From: a virus
Strand: one strand, 5' to 3'
IMG/VR virus record: IMGVR_UViG_3300013093_004893
Coordinates: 1 to 49,515 of that record
DNA: 49,515 bases
Under the pieces are notes generated by a model that worked only from the letters and a program-made list of their open reading frames with translations, searched no databases and was not told the origin of the DNA. This document shows positions 14,586 to 22,453 of this stretch, in pieces; positions within the stretch are counted from its first letter, which is position 1; each line of letters opens with the position of its first letter. Position numbers and translations under genes: made by a program.

Positions 14586-16004
14586 TCAAGCAGTGATTGC
14601 CTTATATCTCTCTGACCCAACTGTTCCCAGCATAATACCTCTGGGGGTAAATTGAGTGCCAGAAAGAATACTCTTCATGATTGATGGAGAGAATCCAGAG
14701 ACAAGTGCAGTGCCATTTTGGTCAAATCTAACCGGCACATTTCCAGTTGCATCTGGTCTGGCATTAAGGTTCCACCAGATAATTTTGGGACATGAGTAAT
14801 TTGCTGCTGCAAACATTTGCCGTGCCATCTCAAATGCACCAACAGAATTGCCACCCATATAGGCTGGATTGAACTCCATATCAGAAAATACTATCAGATA
14901 TTTTGGCATATCCTCAGATGCAACATTATTATCAACCGCGACCTTTAGAATGCTTCGGAAAGCACTTTCTAGGTTGGTGTCCAAACCACCGTTATTGCGA
15001 ATCTGATTGATTTTCTGTAGAAGATTGCCTTTTAAAACATCAATATGACTGTCCCTGCTGAAGGTTAGCCACATATCCTTGAAGGCACCCTGTTGCTTGT
15101 CAGCGATATAAAGTCCAAGGCTGATAGCCACATCCATGCAGGTTAGCCCTACACCCTTTTGTCCGCCAACAGGGCAACCCATGCTGCCACTAATATCAAC
15201 CATGGGTAAGATGGCATCATCACCAAGATAGTCTGGCAAAGCTTCCCATTGTGCTAGAGCAACATCACGATCACCAAACTCTACAGCCTTTACTACATCA
15301 TATGGATAAAGCACACTGGCATTTACTTTACTGGCACCAGTCTTTAAGCCCTCTTTCCACATGCTATAGCGAGCACTATCGTGCTTGTTAAATGCTTTCT
15401 GATAGCGATTTGCTGCTACACTTGGCACATGATTATAATTTATTTCATCCCACTCCTTGGCACACATTTTGGTTTCTACAACGCTGGTAAGTTCCACCAA
15501 CATCTTACGATACTGTTTAGGAGTATAGTTTAAATATTTACGAATCTCATTTGCAACAGGTCCTTTTCGTGGGCACCATTTGGCTGCCAATCCATTACCA
15601 GCGCGTAAAGCACGAGTAATCAAATTATATGCAGAAATTTTAAATGCTGGTGAGTTGAATACCAGCAGGTCATCCCATCTTCCATACAGCGGAATCAGTG
15701 ACATGTTGCGTGCTAGACTATCAGGAGCCGTGACTTCTAGATTACGAATAATCTGGCGGAAAATCTCACGCTCTCCAGCACCCTCACGAGCATCTCGTGC
15801 CCAGAAGAGAATCTTCATGGCAACATCTGGCTCTGCTGCGAATGCGCGGGCAAATGCACCAGTTAAATCCTTACCTCGGCTAGAACCAACGGCAAAGAAC
15901 AGAGTAGTGGAGGGATCACCACTATGGTCCAATGTTACCATTCCATTTGCAGTCGTTGATAGATTAGGAGTAGCCTGCGCCGCTTGGGCGAAAGTGAGTG
16001 ACAT
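14586..16004 (-). CDS. DUF2828-type TROVE/vWA (Ro60-like) protein
   Basis: 472 aa with AGAGG 6 nt before the ATG. The N-terminal half fits the HEAT-like TROVE/DUF2828 region: LFFAVGSSRGKDLTGAFARA, MKILFWARDAREGAGEREIF and MSLIPLYGRWDDLLVF. The C-terminal half is a von Willebrand A domain with an intact MIDAS (MVDISGSMG) and LIVFSDMEF. Ro60/Rsr proteins are rings that bind Y RNAs and misfolded RNA and help RNA turnover; DUF2828 is a phage- and plant-enriched relative of unknown role. It has its own TTGACA promoter and lies 1.4 kb from a candidate tRNA-like RNA. Confidence 0.8.
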   Translation of the reverse strand: MSLTFAQAAQATPNLSTTANGMVTLDHSGDPSTTLFFAVGSSRGKDLTGAFARAFAAEPDVAMKILFWARDAREGAGEREIFRQIIRNLEVTAPDSLARNMSLIPLYGRWDDLLVFNSPAFKISAYNLITRALRAGNGLAAKWCPRKGPVANEIRKYLNYTPKQYRKMLVELTSVVETKMCAKEWDEINYNHVPSVAANRYQKAFNKHDSARYSMWKEGLKTGASKVNASVLYPYDVVKAVEFGDRDVALAQWEALPDYLGDDAILPMVDISGSMGCPVGGQKGVGLTCMDVAISLGLYIADKQQGAFKDMWLTFSRDSHIDVLKGNLLQKINQIRNNGGLDTNLESAFRSILKVAVDNNVASEDMPKYLIVFSDMEFNPAYMGGNSVGAFEMARQMFAAANYSCPKIIWWNLNARPDATGNVPVRFDQNGTALVSGFSPSIMKSILSGTQFTPRGIMLGTVGSERYKAITA

Positions 16005-16045
16005 TTTTTACCTCTTTGCGATTGAATTGCTGTTCTATATTCTTA

Positions 16046-16074
16046 ATAATAGATTATGTGCAGGTGATTGTCAA
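16046..16074 (-). promoter_or_regulatory. sigma70-type promoter of the DUF2828 gene
   Basis: TTGACA (16069-16074), 17-nt spacer, TATTAT (16046-16051). Confidence 0.75.
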
Positions 16075-16137
16075 CACATAATTTAGAACAAATATATCGA
16101 TTGCGATTCACGGGATCGGAAGTCCCCAACCGCTCTA

Positions 16138-16154
16138 TTGCCGTAGGAGGGCAA
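16138..16154 (+). promoter_or_regulatory. Hairpin that hides the Shine-Dalgarno of the HNH gene
   Basis: TTGCC (16138-16142) pairs with GGCAA (16150-16154); the 7-nt loop holds TAGGAG, the ribosome-binding site of the ATG at 16159. Translation is likely damped. Confidence 0.5.
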
Positions 16155-16158
16155 CAGC

Positions 16159-17118
16159 ATGAATATTTATATACAACAAATTCATTCTCTATGTCTACAA
16201 AACAAATACACTAACTGGTATGTAAAGATTATCGAGAATGCAATCAATAGACAAGAAATAATCGGATATTCGGAAACACATCATATTCTCCCAAAATGCT
16301 TTCGATTAGGAGGCGACCATGATCTCGAGAACCTCGTTGATCTCACTGCAAAAGAACATTTTATCTGTCATATGCTATTGGTCAAGATGGTCGGTGACAA
16401 TCAAATGAAATCAAAGTTAGCATATGCAAATTGGCAAATGACGATGAGGAGTAATGGCAGGGATCGATACAAAATTTGTGCCCAACAATATGAATTTCTA
16501 CGAAAACAACTATCCAAATTCACCAAAGGATTGCCAAAAACTGAAGAAGCTAAACAGAAAATGCGCAAACCAAGAACAACCACAGTAAATATGCGAAAAC
16601 CAAAAAGTGTCCCAAATTGGAATAAAGGTGGAACTATATCAGACGAGCAAAAACTGAAACAGTCTATTGCAATGCGAGGAAAATTGGTTGGTGAGAAAAA
16701 CGGTTTTTATGGAAAAACTCATAGCGATGAAACAAAACAACATTTGCGAGAACTGAATGCAGGAAAGCAATTATCTGATGAACATCGACAAAACATTAGC
16801 AACGCACAAAAAGGCAAGCCGACTTGGAATAAAGGAAAACCTGCAACAGACGAACATCGAAAAAATGTTAGTGCAGGATTGACCGGACAAATATTCATAA
16901 CAAATGGAGTTGAAAATAAGAGGATTTGGCCGAAAGATCTTGAAAACTATGATTTGACTGTTTGGTATAGAGGTAAGACTACTGCGCCTATTCCAAAATT
17001 AGCAGGACAAATATTCATAACAAACGGTATCGATAACAAGCGTATCAATCCTGAAGATTTCATCACATTTGATCAAACACTTTGGAGAAGAGGACAGACA
17101 AGAAAACGGCGACAGTAA
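16159..17118 (+). CDS. HNH homing endonuclease with NUMOD-like repeats
   Basis: 319 aa, plus strand among minus-strand genes. The HNH motif is ETHHILPKC with later LVDLTAKEHFICH. It is followed by NUMOD3-type DNA-contact repeats (EEAKQKMRKP, DETKQHLRELNAGK, DEHRQNISNAQKGK, DEHRKNVSAGLTG). The C-terminus holds two near-identical units, GQIFITNGVENKRI and GQIFITNGIDNKRI. Free-standing HNH genes like this cut neighbouring DNA of related phages. Start set by AGGAGG in a hairpin loop 16145-16150. A perfect terminator overlaps the stop codon. Confidence 0.88.
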   Translation: MNIYIQQIHSLCLQNKYTNWYVKIIENAINRQEIIGYSETHHILPKCFRLGGDHDLENLVDLTAKEHFICHMLLVKMVGDNQMKSKLAYANWQMTMRSNGRDRYKICAQQYEFLRKQLSKFTKGLPKTEEAKQKMRKPRTTTVNMRKPKSVPNWNKGGTISDEQKLKQSIAMRGKLVGEKNGFYGKTHSDETKQHLRELNAGKQLSDEHRQNISNAQKGKPTWNKGKPATDEHRKNVSAGLTGQIFITNGVENKRIWPKDLENYDLTVWYRGKTTAPIPKLAGQIFITNGIDNKRINPEDFITFDQTLWRRGQTRKRRQ

Positions 17119-17129
17119 TGTCGCCGTTT
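17104..17129 (+). terminator. Terminator overlapping the stop codon of the HNH gene
   Basis: AAACGGCGACA / TGTCGCCGTTT, 11-bp perfect stem, loop GTAA containing the TAA stop, followed by GTTTA. Confidence 0.8.
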
Positions 17130-17442
17130 GTTTACAGATTGAACTTGGTTGTTATATGAAAACAATTTTGTGTTGCGGAACTCAATCTTCTTTTTGTATT
17201 TCAGAATCCGTTGGTGGGTTTGAACCATCCTCACAACACCCTTTTGGGGTGTCGTTTCATCCGAAAAGTTTGCTGAACCCAACCTTGAAAGTCACCTAGA
17301 TAAAATTTTAAGAATATTGCCTGACCCAATGGGGTATTGCAACGTTCCACGATATGATATATATTTTTTCATTAACTTGATAATAATTGATTTTTTGGCT
17401 GCTGTCAATGTAATTTTTGAAAAAAATATTGTGATGAAATTT
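17130..17442. other. Non-coding AT-rich stretch
   Basis: No convincing gene. One short hairpin (ACACCC/GGGTGT near 17236) and a T-arm-like stretch near 17211-17230 on the minus strand without a matching tRNA body. Confidence 0.4.
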
Positions 17443-17775
17443 AAAAAAAAATGATGCTAAATCGAGCAGCGCTGGGTTAAAAGTCCAGTTACTCTACTTT
17501 AGCACCAAATCATAGCATGGTCAGTTTTTTTACAATATATGATATTGTGTAAAACACTTAGTTATAGAAGAACAATCGCAAATTTTATTTTGCTGCAGTC
17601 TTCGTTGATATAAAACTGGATTGTTTTTGCCCTTATTTATACAGGTTGTGCTCCTGTTTGCATTTGATAGTATTGCTGTAACAATCCCAATAAGAAAATT
17701 CAAAGAACATAGTGGCGGGAAGACTTTGTTTTGCACCGAAAGCAATTTGTTGGTTTGCTGTATGCTTCCCTTGAG
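17443..17775 (-). ncRNA. Candidate structured RNA with tRNA-like domains
   Basis: A near-consensus promoter (17780-17808) points into a ~330-nt stretch with no credible ORF, ending in a long hairpin followed by nine T (17443-17451). Closed helical domains follow each other: 17713-17770 (GGGAAG/CTTCCC ending GCCA, like an acceptor stem with CCA), 17571-17625 (AACAATC/GATTGTT around two hairpins), and 17452-17507. No known RNA family is recognised. It could be one long RNA or several processed pieces. Confidence 0.45.
17452..17507 (-). ncRNA. tRNA-Lys(UUU)-like hairpin with 10-bp terminal stem
   Basis: The terminal stem is TGGTGCTAAA / TTTAGCATCA (10 pairs, one G-U). Inside, GTAGAG, then a CTGG/CCAG stem with loop CTTTTAA (U33 and anticodon UUU in the right places) copy the D-arm/anticodon region of tRNA-Lys. 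The D-stem 5' half and a full T-arm are missing, so this is not a normal tRNA. T9 follows directly, so it also works as a terminator. Confidence 0.45.
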
Positions 17776-17779
17776 TATT

Positions 17780-17808
17780 AATATAGGGTATTCTATTTTA
17801 AATGTCAA
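17780..17808 (-). promoter_or_regulatory. sigma70-type promoter of the candidate structured RNA
   Basis: TTGACA (17803-17808), 17-nt spacer, TATATT (17780-17785). Confidence 0.7.
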
Positions 17809-17836
17809 GGTTTTTTTCTAGATATCTGCAAAATTG

Positions 17837-18592
17837 TTAATAATTTATTTTATTGGCTAGATACTCTGCTACTCTTTTATTACTATCAGGTCCTGTGTGG
17901 ATGCCATCTCTGGAATCATTGAGTGTTTTACAAGTATGAGTTAGATTAACACATCCCAAGGCATCAACCGTATCATCAAAGAATGATGCACTGAAATATT
18001 TTGTATCTTTCCATATTATGCGACTAGACCGTTCTATTTGCAATGCATTAATTTTTGGGTTTATAGCGTCTATATTGTATAAATCAAATATATCCTCTTG
18101 CTTTATATTCCATGGACCGTGATATTCAATCCAATCTTTTTTATATGTAGTCGTTCTACAACACGAGGTCCATAGATTTATTACACCCAATGGGGTTGGC
18201 CGATTGCCAGCATGGTATTGCAACGCATTGTGAAAAGAAAAAAGCATACTAGAACCGGATATACCAAGATTTATAACAGGAGTTCCTAAAAGGGTGGATA
18301 AAATATTTGGGATTGTGTCCGCGTCATCAACTCCTATGCCGAATACCTGTGAGCAGCCGAACATCAGAATAGAATTTTTCCAATCTATGTCCTGCCATTC
18401 TGGACAACGATATCTTACAGAATTAAGTGTATATTTAACTTGCCGCGTTCTCCATATCCAATCATCTGGTTGAATTCTAAGATTTTTTTCAAATAGTTCT
18501 TGTGAATCACTGGAGCACCAATGAGTTGTTATTTTCCTGACATCAGGAAGAAAATTTCCAGCTTTTACAATATCTAAAATATTCCAAGTCAT
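17837..18592 (-). CDS. SGNH/GDSL-like hydrolase
   Basis: 251 aa from the ATG at 18592; a TTG reading to 18628 is less likely. ILMFGCSQVFGIGVDD has the GxSxxxG nucleophile block (GCSQVFG), VINLGISGSS the second block, and DGIHTGPDSN near the C-terminus the D-x-x-H catalytic pair. SGNH enzymes deacylate or deacetylate esters, often on sugars. Near three glycosyltransferases, a role in glycan editing is likely, but the substrate is unknown. Confidence 0.65.
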   Translation of the reverse strand: MTWNILDIVKAGNFLPDVRKITTHWCSSDSQELFEKNLRIQPDDWIWRTRQVKYTLNSVRYRCPEWQDIDWKNSILMFGCSQVFGIGVDDADTIPNILSTLLGTPVINLGISGSSMLFSFHNALQYHAGNRPTPLGVINLWTSCCRTTTYKKDWIEYHGPWNIKQEDIFDLYNIDAINPKINALQIERSSRIIWKDTKYFSASFFDDTVDALGCVNLTHTCKTLNDSRDGIHTGPDSNKRVAEYLANKINY

Positions 18593-18628
18593 AAAAGTAT
18601 ATATCCCCCAAGCCTTATATAGATACAA

Positions 18629-18875
18629 AACTCTAAATAAAATTTTACACTATATCAATCTATTTTGAAAGTTTAATTTTCTGCTTAACTTATTACTTTA
18701 CTGTATTACAGTTTTTTTAATTACGATAATAGGTGCAATGTGTGTTTCGACTCGTTGGTTTCTTGGTATATGAGTTATTAAAGAAACAGGTGAAAAGATT
18801 TTTTGCTCAATAATTCAATTTATTGTGTTGTTTATGCGACCATACAGTATATTTATTATAAAATGTCAGAAAAAA
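18629..18875. other. Non-coding AT-rich stretch
   Basis: No ORF or RNA recognised. A small hairpin ACTGT/ACAGT followed by seven T (plus strand, near 18702-18721) could end a plus-strand transcript, but no plus-strand gene precedes it. Confidence 0.4.
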
Positions 18876-19523
18876 TTAAAGTAAAATTATTTTTTCATGA
18901 CCAACCTTGATTGAGGGATCGACCCATATATCATGACCCAGTTCCTGCGCTGTCCAACAGAAGCCAACATCTTCTGCACAAAAATCATGAAAGTTTTGAT
19001 TTGATATCCATCTTGGTTGAAACCATGGATATTCCATGGTTTCCAGTATTCCTTGTTTAATGCAAATAAAACCAAACCCAGTATAACTCACTTTAAAAGG
19101 CGTAGTTTTAGCAGAAACATCGGGCTGTGTCATAAATTGAAATGTGCCAACGCTTGCTAACACACTGAAGTCTAAGTTTTCTACAATGGGAAAATGTGTT
19201 GCATTACTCATAAGATAGGTTCCAGAAATAATAGGTTTATCACTTGCCAACAGAGCCAGCACATCTTCTGGTTTCCAGACAATGTCACTGTCTATCCAAA
19301 ACATTTTGTCATAAACTATACTTCCTTGCCAGGGTTTTTGAATTTTTCCAAGAGTATTTTGACCTCCCAGTATTCTATTTCTTGTATAATACACAACAGG
19401 ATCGTATGTCATCGAATACGCAAAGGAAATGCCTTGCTCATTGAGAGCAGATATGGTGGCATTCCAAGAATTAAAATAGTTATTACTAAACTGTTTGCCA
19501 GGAAGACAAAAAATTACTCGCAT
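18876..19523 (-). CDS. GT-A-fold glycosyltransferase-like protein
   Basis: 215 aa. The N-terminus MRVIFCLPGKQFSNNYFNSW and the block KMFWIDSDIVWKPEDVLALL contain the D-x-D metal/nucleotide-sugar site; PIISGTYLM and AEDVGFCWTAQELGHDIWVD (with the E-D acceptor/base region) follow as in phage GT2-like enzymes. It probably adds a sugar to phage DNA, a capsid protein or a host glycan. No clear Shine-Dalgarno. Confidence 0.7.
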   Translation of the reverse strand: MRVIFCLPGKQFSNNYFNSWNATISALNEQGISFAYSMTYDPVVYYTRNRILGGQNTLGKIQKPWQGSIVYDKMFWIDSDIVWKPEDVLALLASDKPIISGTYLMSNATHFPIVENLDFSVLASVGTFQFMTQPDVSAKTTPFKVSYTGFGFICIKQGILETMEYPWFQPRWISNQNFHDFCAEDVGFCWTAQELGHDIWVDPSIKVGHEKIILL

Positions 19524-19568
19524 TATGTTGGCTCGCTTTTAGACCATTATATAGATAATTATGCCAGA

Positions 19569-19576
19569 TATAAATA
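19569..19576 (+). promoter_or_regulatory. T4-like late promoter octamer TATAAATA
   Basis: Exact consensus, followed by 5 nt (GTTTC) and the ATG at 19582. No Shine-Dalgarno is present. Confidence 0.6.
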
Positions 19577-19581
19577 GTTTC

Positions 19582-19959
19582 ATGAAATATATTGTAGTCA
19601 TGAGTTTGGTTTTGGCGGGTTGTACAGCAAAATTCAATCAAACAAACTATGATCGTATGGTAGATGTTGCGGCAATAACTGGGAATAGTGATGCTGTTTG
19701 TGCCACAACTGATTCCATGCAAGCAAATTTTATCAGAATTTACAACGATACTGTGTATGCACTAGAAGATGCGGCAGGCAGAAGTGACAATGACCTTGTT
19801 AAAATGCTCACTGAACAATTTGATGAAATTAACAGATTCAAATCCATGATGTCAAAAGGAACTGTTAGTCAGATTTACTGCAAACAAAAAGTCAACAACA
19901 TCTATAATACTGCTAGATTAATCGCAAAATCTGAAGGGAATAAGTTGAAATTACTATGA
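19582..19959 (+). CDS. Small lipoprotein
   Basis: 125 aa from the ATG at 19582 (an upstream ATG at 19561 would include the promoter octamer). The signal MKYIVVMSLVLAGC has a perfect lipobox (LAGC). The mature part is helical with three Cys. Its stop overlaps the next ATG (ATGA). A late lipoprotein could act in lysis (spanin-like) or as a superinfection block; too little is visible to choose. Confidence 0.65.
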   Translation: MKYIVVMSLVLAGCTAKFNQTNYDRMVDVAAITGNSDAVCATTDSMQANFIRIYNDTVYALEDAAGRSDNDLVKMLTEQFDEINRFKSMMSKGTVSQIYCKQKVNNIYNTARLIAKSEGNKLKLL

Positions 19960-20210
19960 GTCAAGTTATCAATAATTTGAATTTTCTCGCGGCCAGTGCC
20001 AGCCAGATGGTGGCATATAATGCTGCACAAGCACTGCAATATCAACAGGCATTGGATTCTGGTCAGATATCTCAAGCAGAATATCTTGACCTTATGCAAG
20101 ATCTCTCTGCCATGGTAAAAGTAGCAGAAGCAGCCGATGATCTCAATAACAAAATTCTGTTGGAACAGTGTTTAAACGCTGCCATTCAAGTTGCTGGGGC
20201 TATCTACTGA
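19956..20210 (+). CDS. Small helical hypothetical protein (84 aa)
   Basis: 84 aa, Ala/Gln/Leu-rich, predicted all-helical (MVAYNAAQALQYQQALDSGQ). Overlaps the lipoprotein gene by 4 nt, so the two are coupled. No family recognised. Confidence 0.55.
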   Translation: MSQVINNLNFLAASASQMVAYNAAQALQYQQALDSGQISQAEYLDLMQDLSAMVKVAEAADDLNNKILLEQCLNAAIQVAGAIY

Positions 20211-20214
20211 CAGG

Positions 20215-20931
20215 CTAGATTCTCCAGGGAAATCCTCTAGGATATCGTTGTTTTTGTATTTGATTGCCTTGCAGGAAAAAATCGGCAGTAACTGAGTTGG
20301 GATTTCCATCTAGCCTATAACAAACAGTTGATTGTCCACTACAGCCAAACTCTGGAACATGATGAGAGATTACACTGTAAAATCGTCTATCTCCGCCCCA
20401 GCCACTGTACCATGCTGATGCCATGGCTACTATAACATCTCGTTTTATACAGTATGTACTTGTATCTACCAGATGATGTTGATCATTGAAATATATAGGA
20501 TATCTACCTAGACTTTCACAGTCATCATCACAGATGTATTTTCCAGTGTTATCATAAATTTTTCTTAAACTATGACACCATCGATAATTATTTCTTTCAC
20601 AAGTTGCAATTTGGCTTTCAACATGGGTTGGTTCAAACCAGTTATCTTGGTCAAGAGCAAACCAATAGTCCTGCTCAACAAGAGGTGCTGAAAGAAAATA
20701 AATCCTGTGTCCATACCAACCATTTGCACCTGTATTCCAGGGTAATGTCATGGGTTTTACACTGGGAAAATGGCGTAAAATTTTCTTAGATTTTTCTTCA
20801 TATTCAGGACCATCGATAATCACCAAACATTGTGTGTTTTTATGTGTTTGTGTTACAGCGCTTGCTACAGCGTCTGCTAAAAAATCTGCCCCAGTTGTGG
20901 GAATTACAATTAATGCGGAACTATCTGACAT
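20215..20931 (-). CDS. Family-2-like glycosyltransferase
   Basis: 238 aa. Starts ALIVIPTTGADFLADAVASA, typical of GT2, with CLVIIDGPEY, then YWFALDQDNWFEPTHVESQI carrying the D-x-D, and a late GGDRRFYS block. It has no Shine-Dalgarno; the -10 of its promoter lies 7 nt before the ATG. Likely a sugar transferase acting with neighbouring GT and SGNH genes. Confidence 0.75.
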   Translation of the reverse strand: MSDSSALIVIPTTGADFLADAVASAVTQTHKNTQCLVIIDGPEYEEKSKKILRHFPSVKPMTLPWNTGANGWYGHRIYFLSAPLVEQDYWFALDQDNWFEPTHVESQIATCERNNYRWCHSLRKIYDNTGKYICDDDCESLGRYPIYFNDQHHLVDTSTYCIKRDVIVAMASAWYSGWGGDRRFYSVISHHVPEFGCSGQSTVCYRLDGNPNSVTADFFLQGNQIQKQRYPRGFPWRI

Positions 20932-20938
20932 TGATAAT

Positions 20939-20966
20939 TTTATAAATTTTATCTCAATTATGTCAA
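20939..20966 (-). promoter_or_regulatory. sigma70-type promoter of the GT2 gene (leaderless geometry)
   Basis: TTGACA (20961-20966), 16-nt spacer, TATAAA (20939-20944), then 7 nt to the ATG. The TGA in the -35 is the stop codon of tilS. Confidence 0.65.
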
Positions 20967-21928
20967 GCAGCCTGTTGAACTATTCGTTCAACTATAATTC
21001 GTTTTCCCACCTTTGTAAGAATAATATTTTTAGTGATTAATTGATTTCTGTTGTCCATGGTTGCAGATAGCAAACCATTTGCAAACTGTTCTACCTGACC
21101 AATACTGAATGTGTAAACTTCTTCTTGACCCAGCAGACGCAAAACAAGATTCTTCACACGAAGATAACTCAATTCTTTGATTTTTAGCCAGTCAAGAGAA
21201 TTATCTGATAGTCGAACTGATTCAATATCCATGTCAGCCAACTGTGAAGTCAGATCCCATGCTTCTTCAATATGTTGAATACTGCGGATAGTATTAACAT
21301 CTGCCACTCCAAATCTTTCTAAAATATCAGGCCAGATTTTATTACGAAGAAAGTTTCTGTCATACCGTAGGTCAAGATTACTGGGGTCCAAAATTCCAGT
21401 AATATTCTTTTCTTCTGCCCACATTTCAATAGTTGTTTTTGTAATTTTGAGCATGGGTCTGACAATTTTAATTTTACTATCATACCAACATGCACTGGTT
21501 TGTTGCATACTTTTAAGACCTCGAATGCCACTACCACGGAAAAGTTTTAGGAGAAATGTTTCACATTGATCGTTTGCATGATGGGCAAGAATAATTGTAT
21601 CTGCTCCTGATGTACAAAATACCTGATATCGGGCTTTGCGAGCAGCATATTCAAGATTATTTCCCAAACCCGTGAGATCTACTTTGTGTGAGCGAATAGC
21701 AATACCCACTTTTTCACACTCTGCATGAACAAATTCCCTCCAGTGATGACTGTCTGAATGAATGCCATGATCAATATGAATGGCTTGAATATCACAGGAA
21801 AAATGTGATTTATTTTCTGCAAACCAGTGAAGAAGACAGATGCTGTCAATGCCTCCACTTACACCAATAACACATTTATTACTGAATTTCAACAGATTTT
21901 TAATTTCAACAAGATCAAGCAGTTCCAT
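20963..21928 (-). CDS. tilS: TilS, tRNA(Ile)-lysidine synthetase
   Basis: 321 aa. The ATP-pyrophosphatase P-loop is SGGIDS; AIHIDHGIHSDSHHW, NNLEYAARKARYQVF and LAHHANDQCETFLLKLFRGS are classic TilS blocks. TilS converts C34 of tRNA-Ile(CAU) to lysidine so it reads AUA. The length fits the short form with a reduced C-terminal domain (E. coli 432 aa). AGGAG precedes the ATG. No tRNA-Ile(CAU) gene is in the window, so it acts on host tRNA or on a phage tRNA elsewhere. Confidence 0.92.
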   Translation of the reverse strand: MELLDLVEIKNLLKFSNKCVIGVSGGIDSICLLHWFAENKSHFSCDIQAIHIDHGIHSDSHHWREFVHAECEKVGIAIRSHKVDLTGLGNNLEYAARKARYQVFCTSGADTIILAHHANDQCETFLLKLFRGSGIRGLKSMQQTSACWYDSKIKIVRPMLKITKTTIEMWAEEKNITGILDPSNLDLRYDRNFLRNKIWPDILERFGVADVNTIRSIQHIEEAWDLTSQLADMDIESVRLSDNSLDWLKIKELSYLRVKNLVLRLLGQEEVYTFSIGQVEQFANGLLSATMDNRNQLITKNIILTKVGKRIIVERIVQQAA

Positions 21929-21980
21929 GTAAATCTCCTGCTTGTAATTTAAAGGTTTTTATAAATCTTGTCAATCAAAT

Positions 21981-22445
21981 TCAATAACTGTGCTTGTCTT
22001 TTTCAGCATCTACAAATTTTTTTAGTCTTTCTGCTGCACGATCAAATGCCAGCAGTTGGCTCATACCCCAATGTAGCGGTGATGGTAAATTATCCAAATC
22101 ACACCAGGTGTACTCTGCACTTTCCCAGTTAAGAGTTGGCTTAAATTCTTTGTCAACTGTGGCAGCATAGGTGTAGAATTTAAATCTTGGGGCATGTGTT
22201 TCATTTGTGTATATCAGTTGTAGTGGGTTATCTTCTAACACAAATCCAATTTCTTCCTGTACTTCTCTGCGTGCAGCCTGTTCTGGAGTTTCACCAGGAT
22301 CAACAGAGCCTCCGGGTAAACTCCAAGTAAGGGCAACAGGAACAAGTTCACTGCGTAAAATCAACAGAAATCTATCTGTTGACCTGCAGAATATCAAACA
22401 TCCTGCTCCTTGTTTTGTTCGTATTTTCAAGTCTTGGGCTTTCAT
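21981..22445 (-). CDS. Nudix hydrolase
   Basis: 154 aa with a full Nudix box, GGSVDPGETPEQAARREVQEEIGF at residues 45-68 with the R-E-x-x-E-E-x-G metal-binding core. Nudix enzymes hydrolyse nucleoside diphosphate-linked compounds such as dNTPs, NAD(H), ADP-ribose or capped RNA. The 8-nt spacing to the gp52-like gene puts it in the topoisomerase transcript. Confidence 0.92.
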   Translation of the reverse strand: MKAQDLKIRTKQGAGCLIFCRSTDRFLLILRSELVPVALTWSLPGGSVDPGETPEQAARREVQEEIGFVLEDNPLQLIYTNETHAPRFKFYTYAATVDKEFKPTLNWESAEYTWCDLDNLPSPLHWGMSQLLAFDRAAERLKKFVDAEKDKHSY

Positions 22446-22453
22446 TGCAATAT

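Noticed and set aside
17195-17240. Possible tRNA T-arm (TTCAAAC loop) on the minus strand
   Set aside because: No matching acceptor, D-arm or anticodon arm could be found around it.
17634-17641. Exact TATAAATA on the minus strand as a late promoter
   Set aside because: It lies in the middle of the candidate structured RNA with no gene behind it; chance match in AT-rich DNA is likely.
17530-17808. 92-aa minus-strand ORF
   Set aside because: Its start lies inside a near-consensus promoter, it has no ATG and no ribosome site, and the sequence folds into stems.
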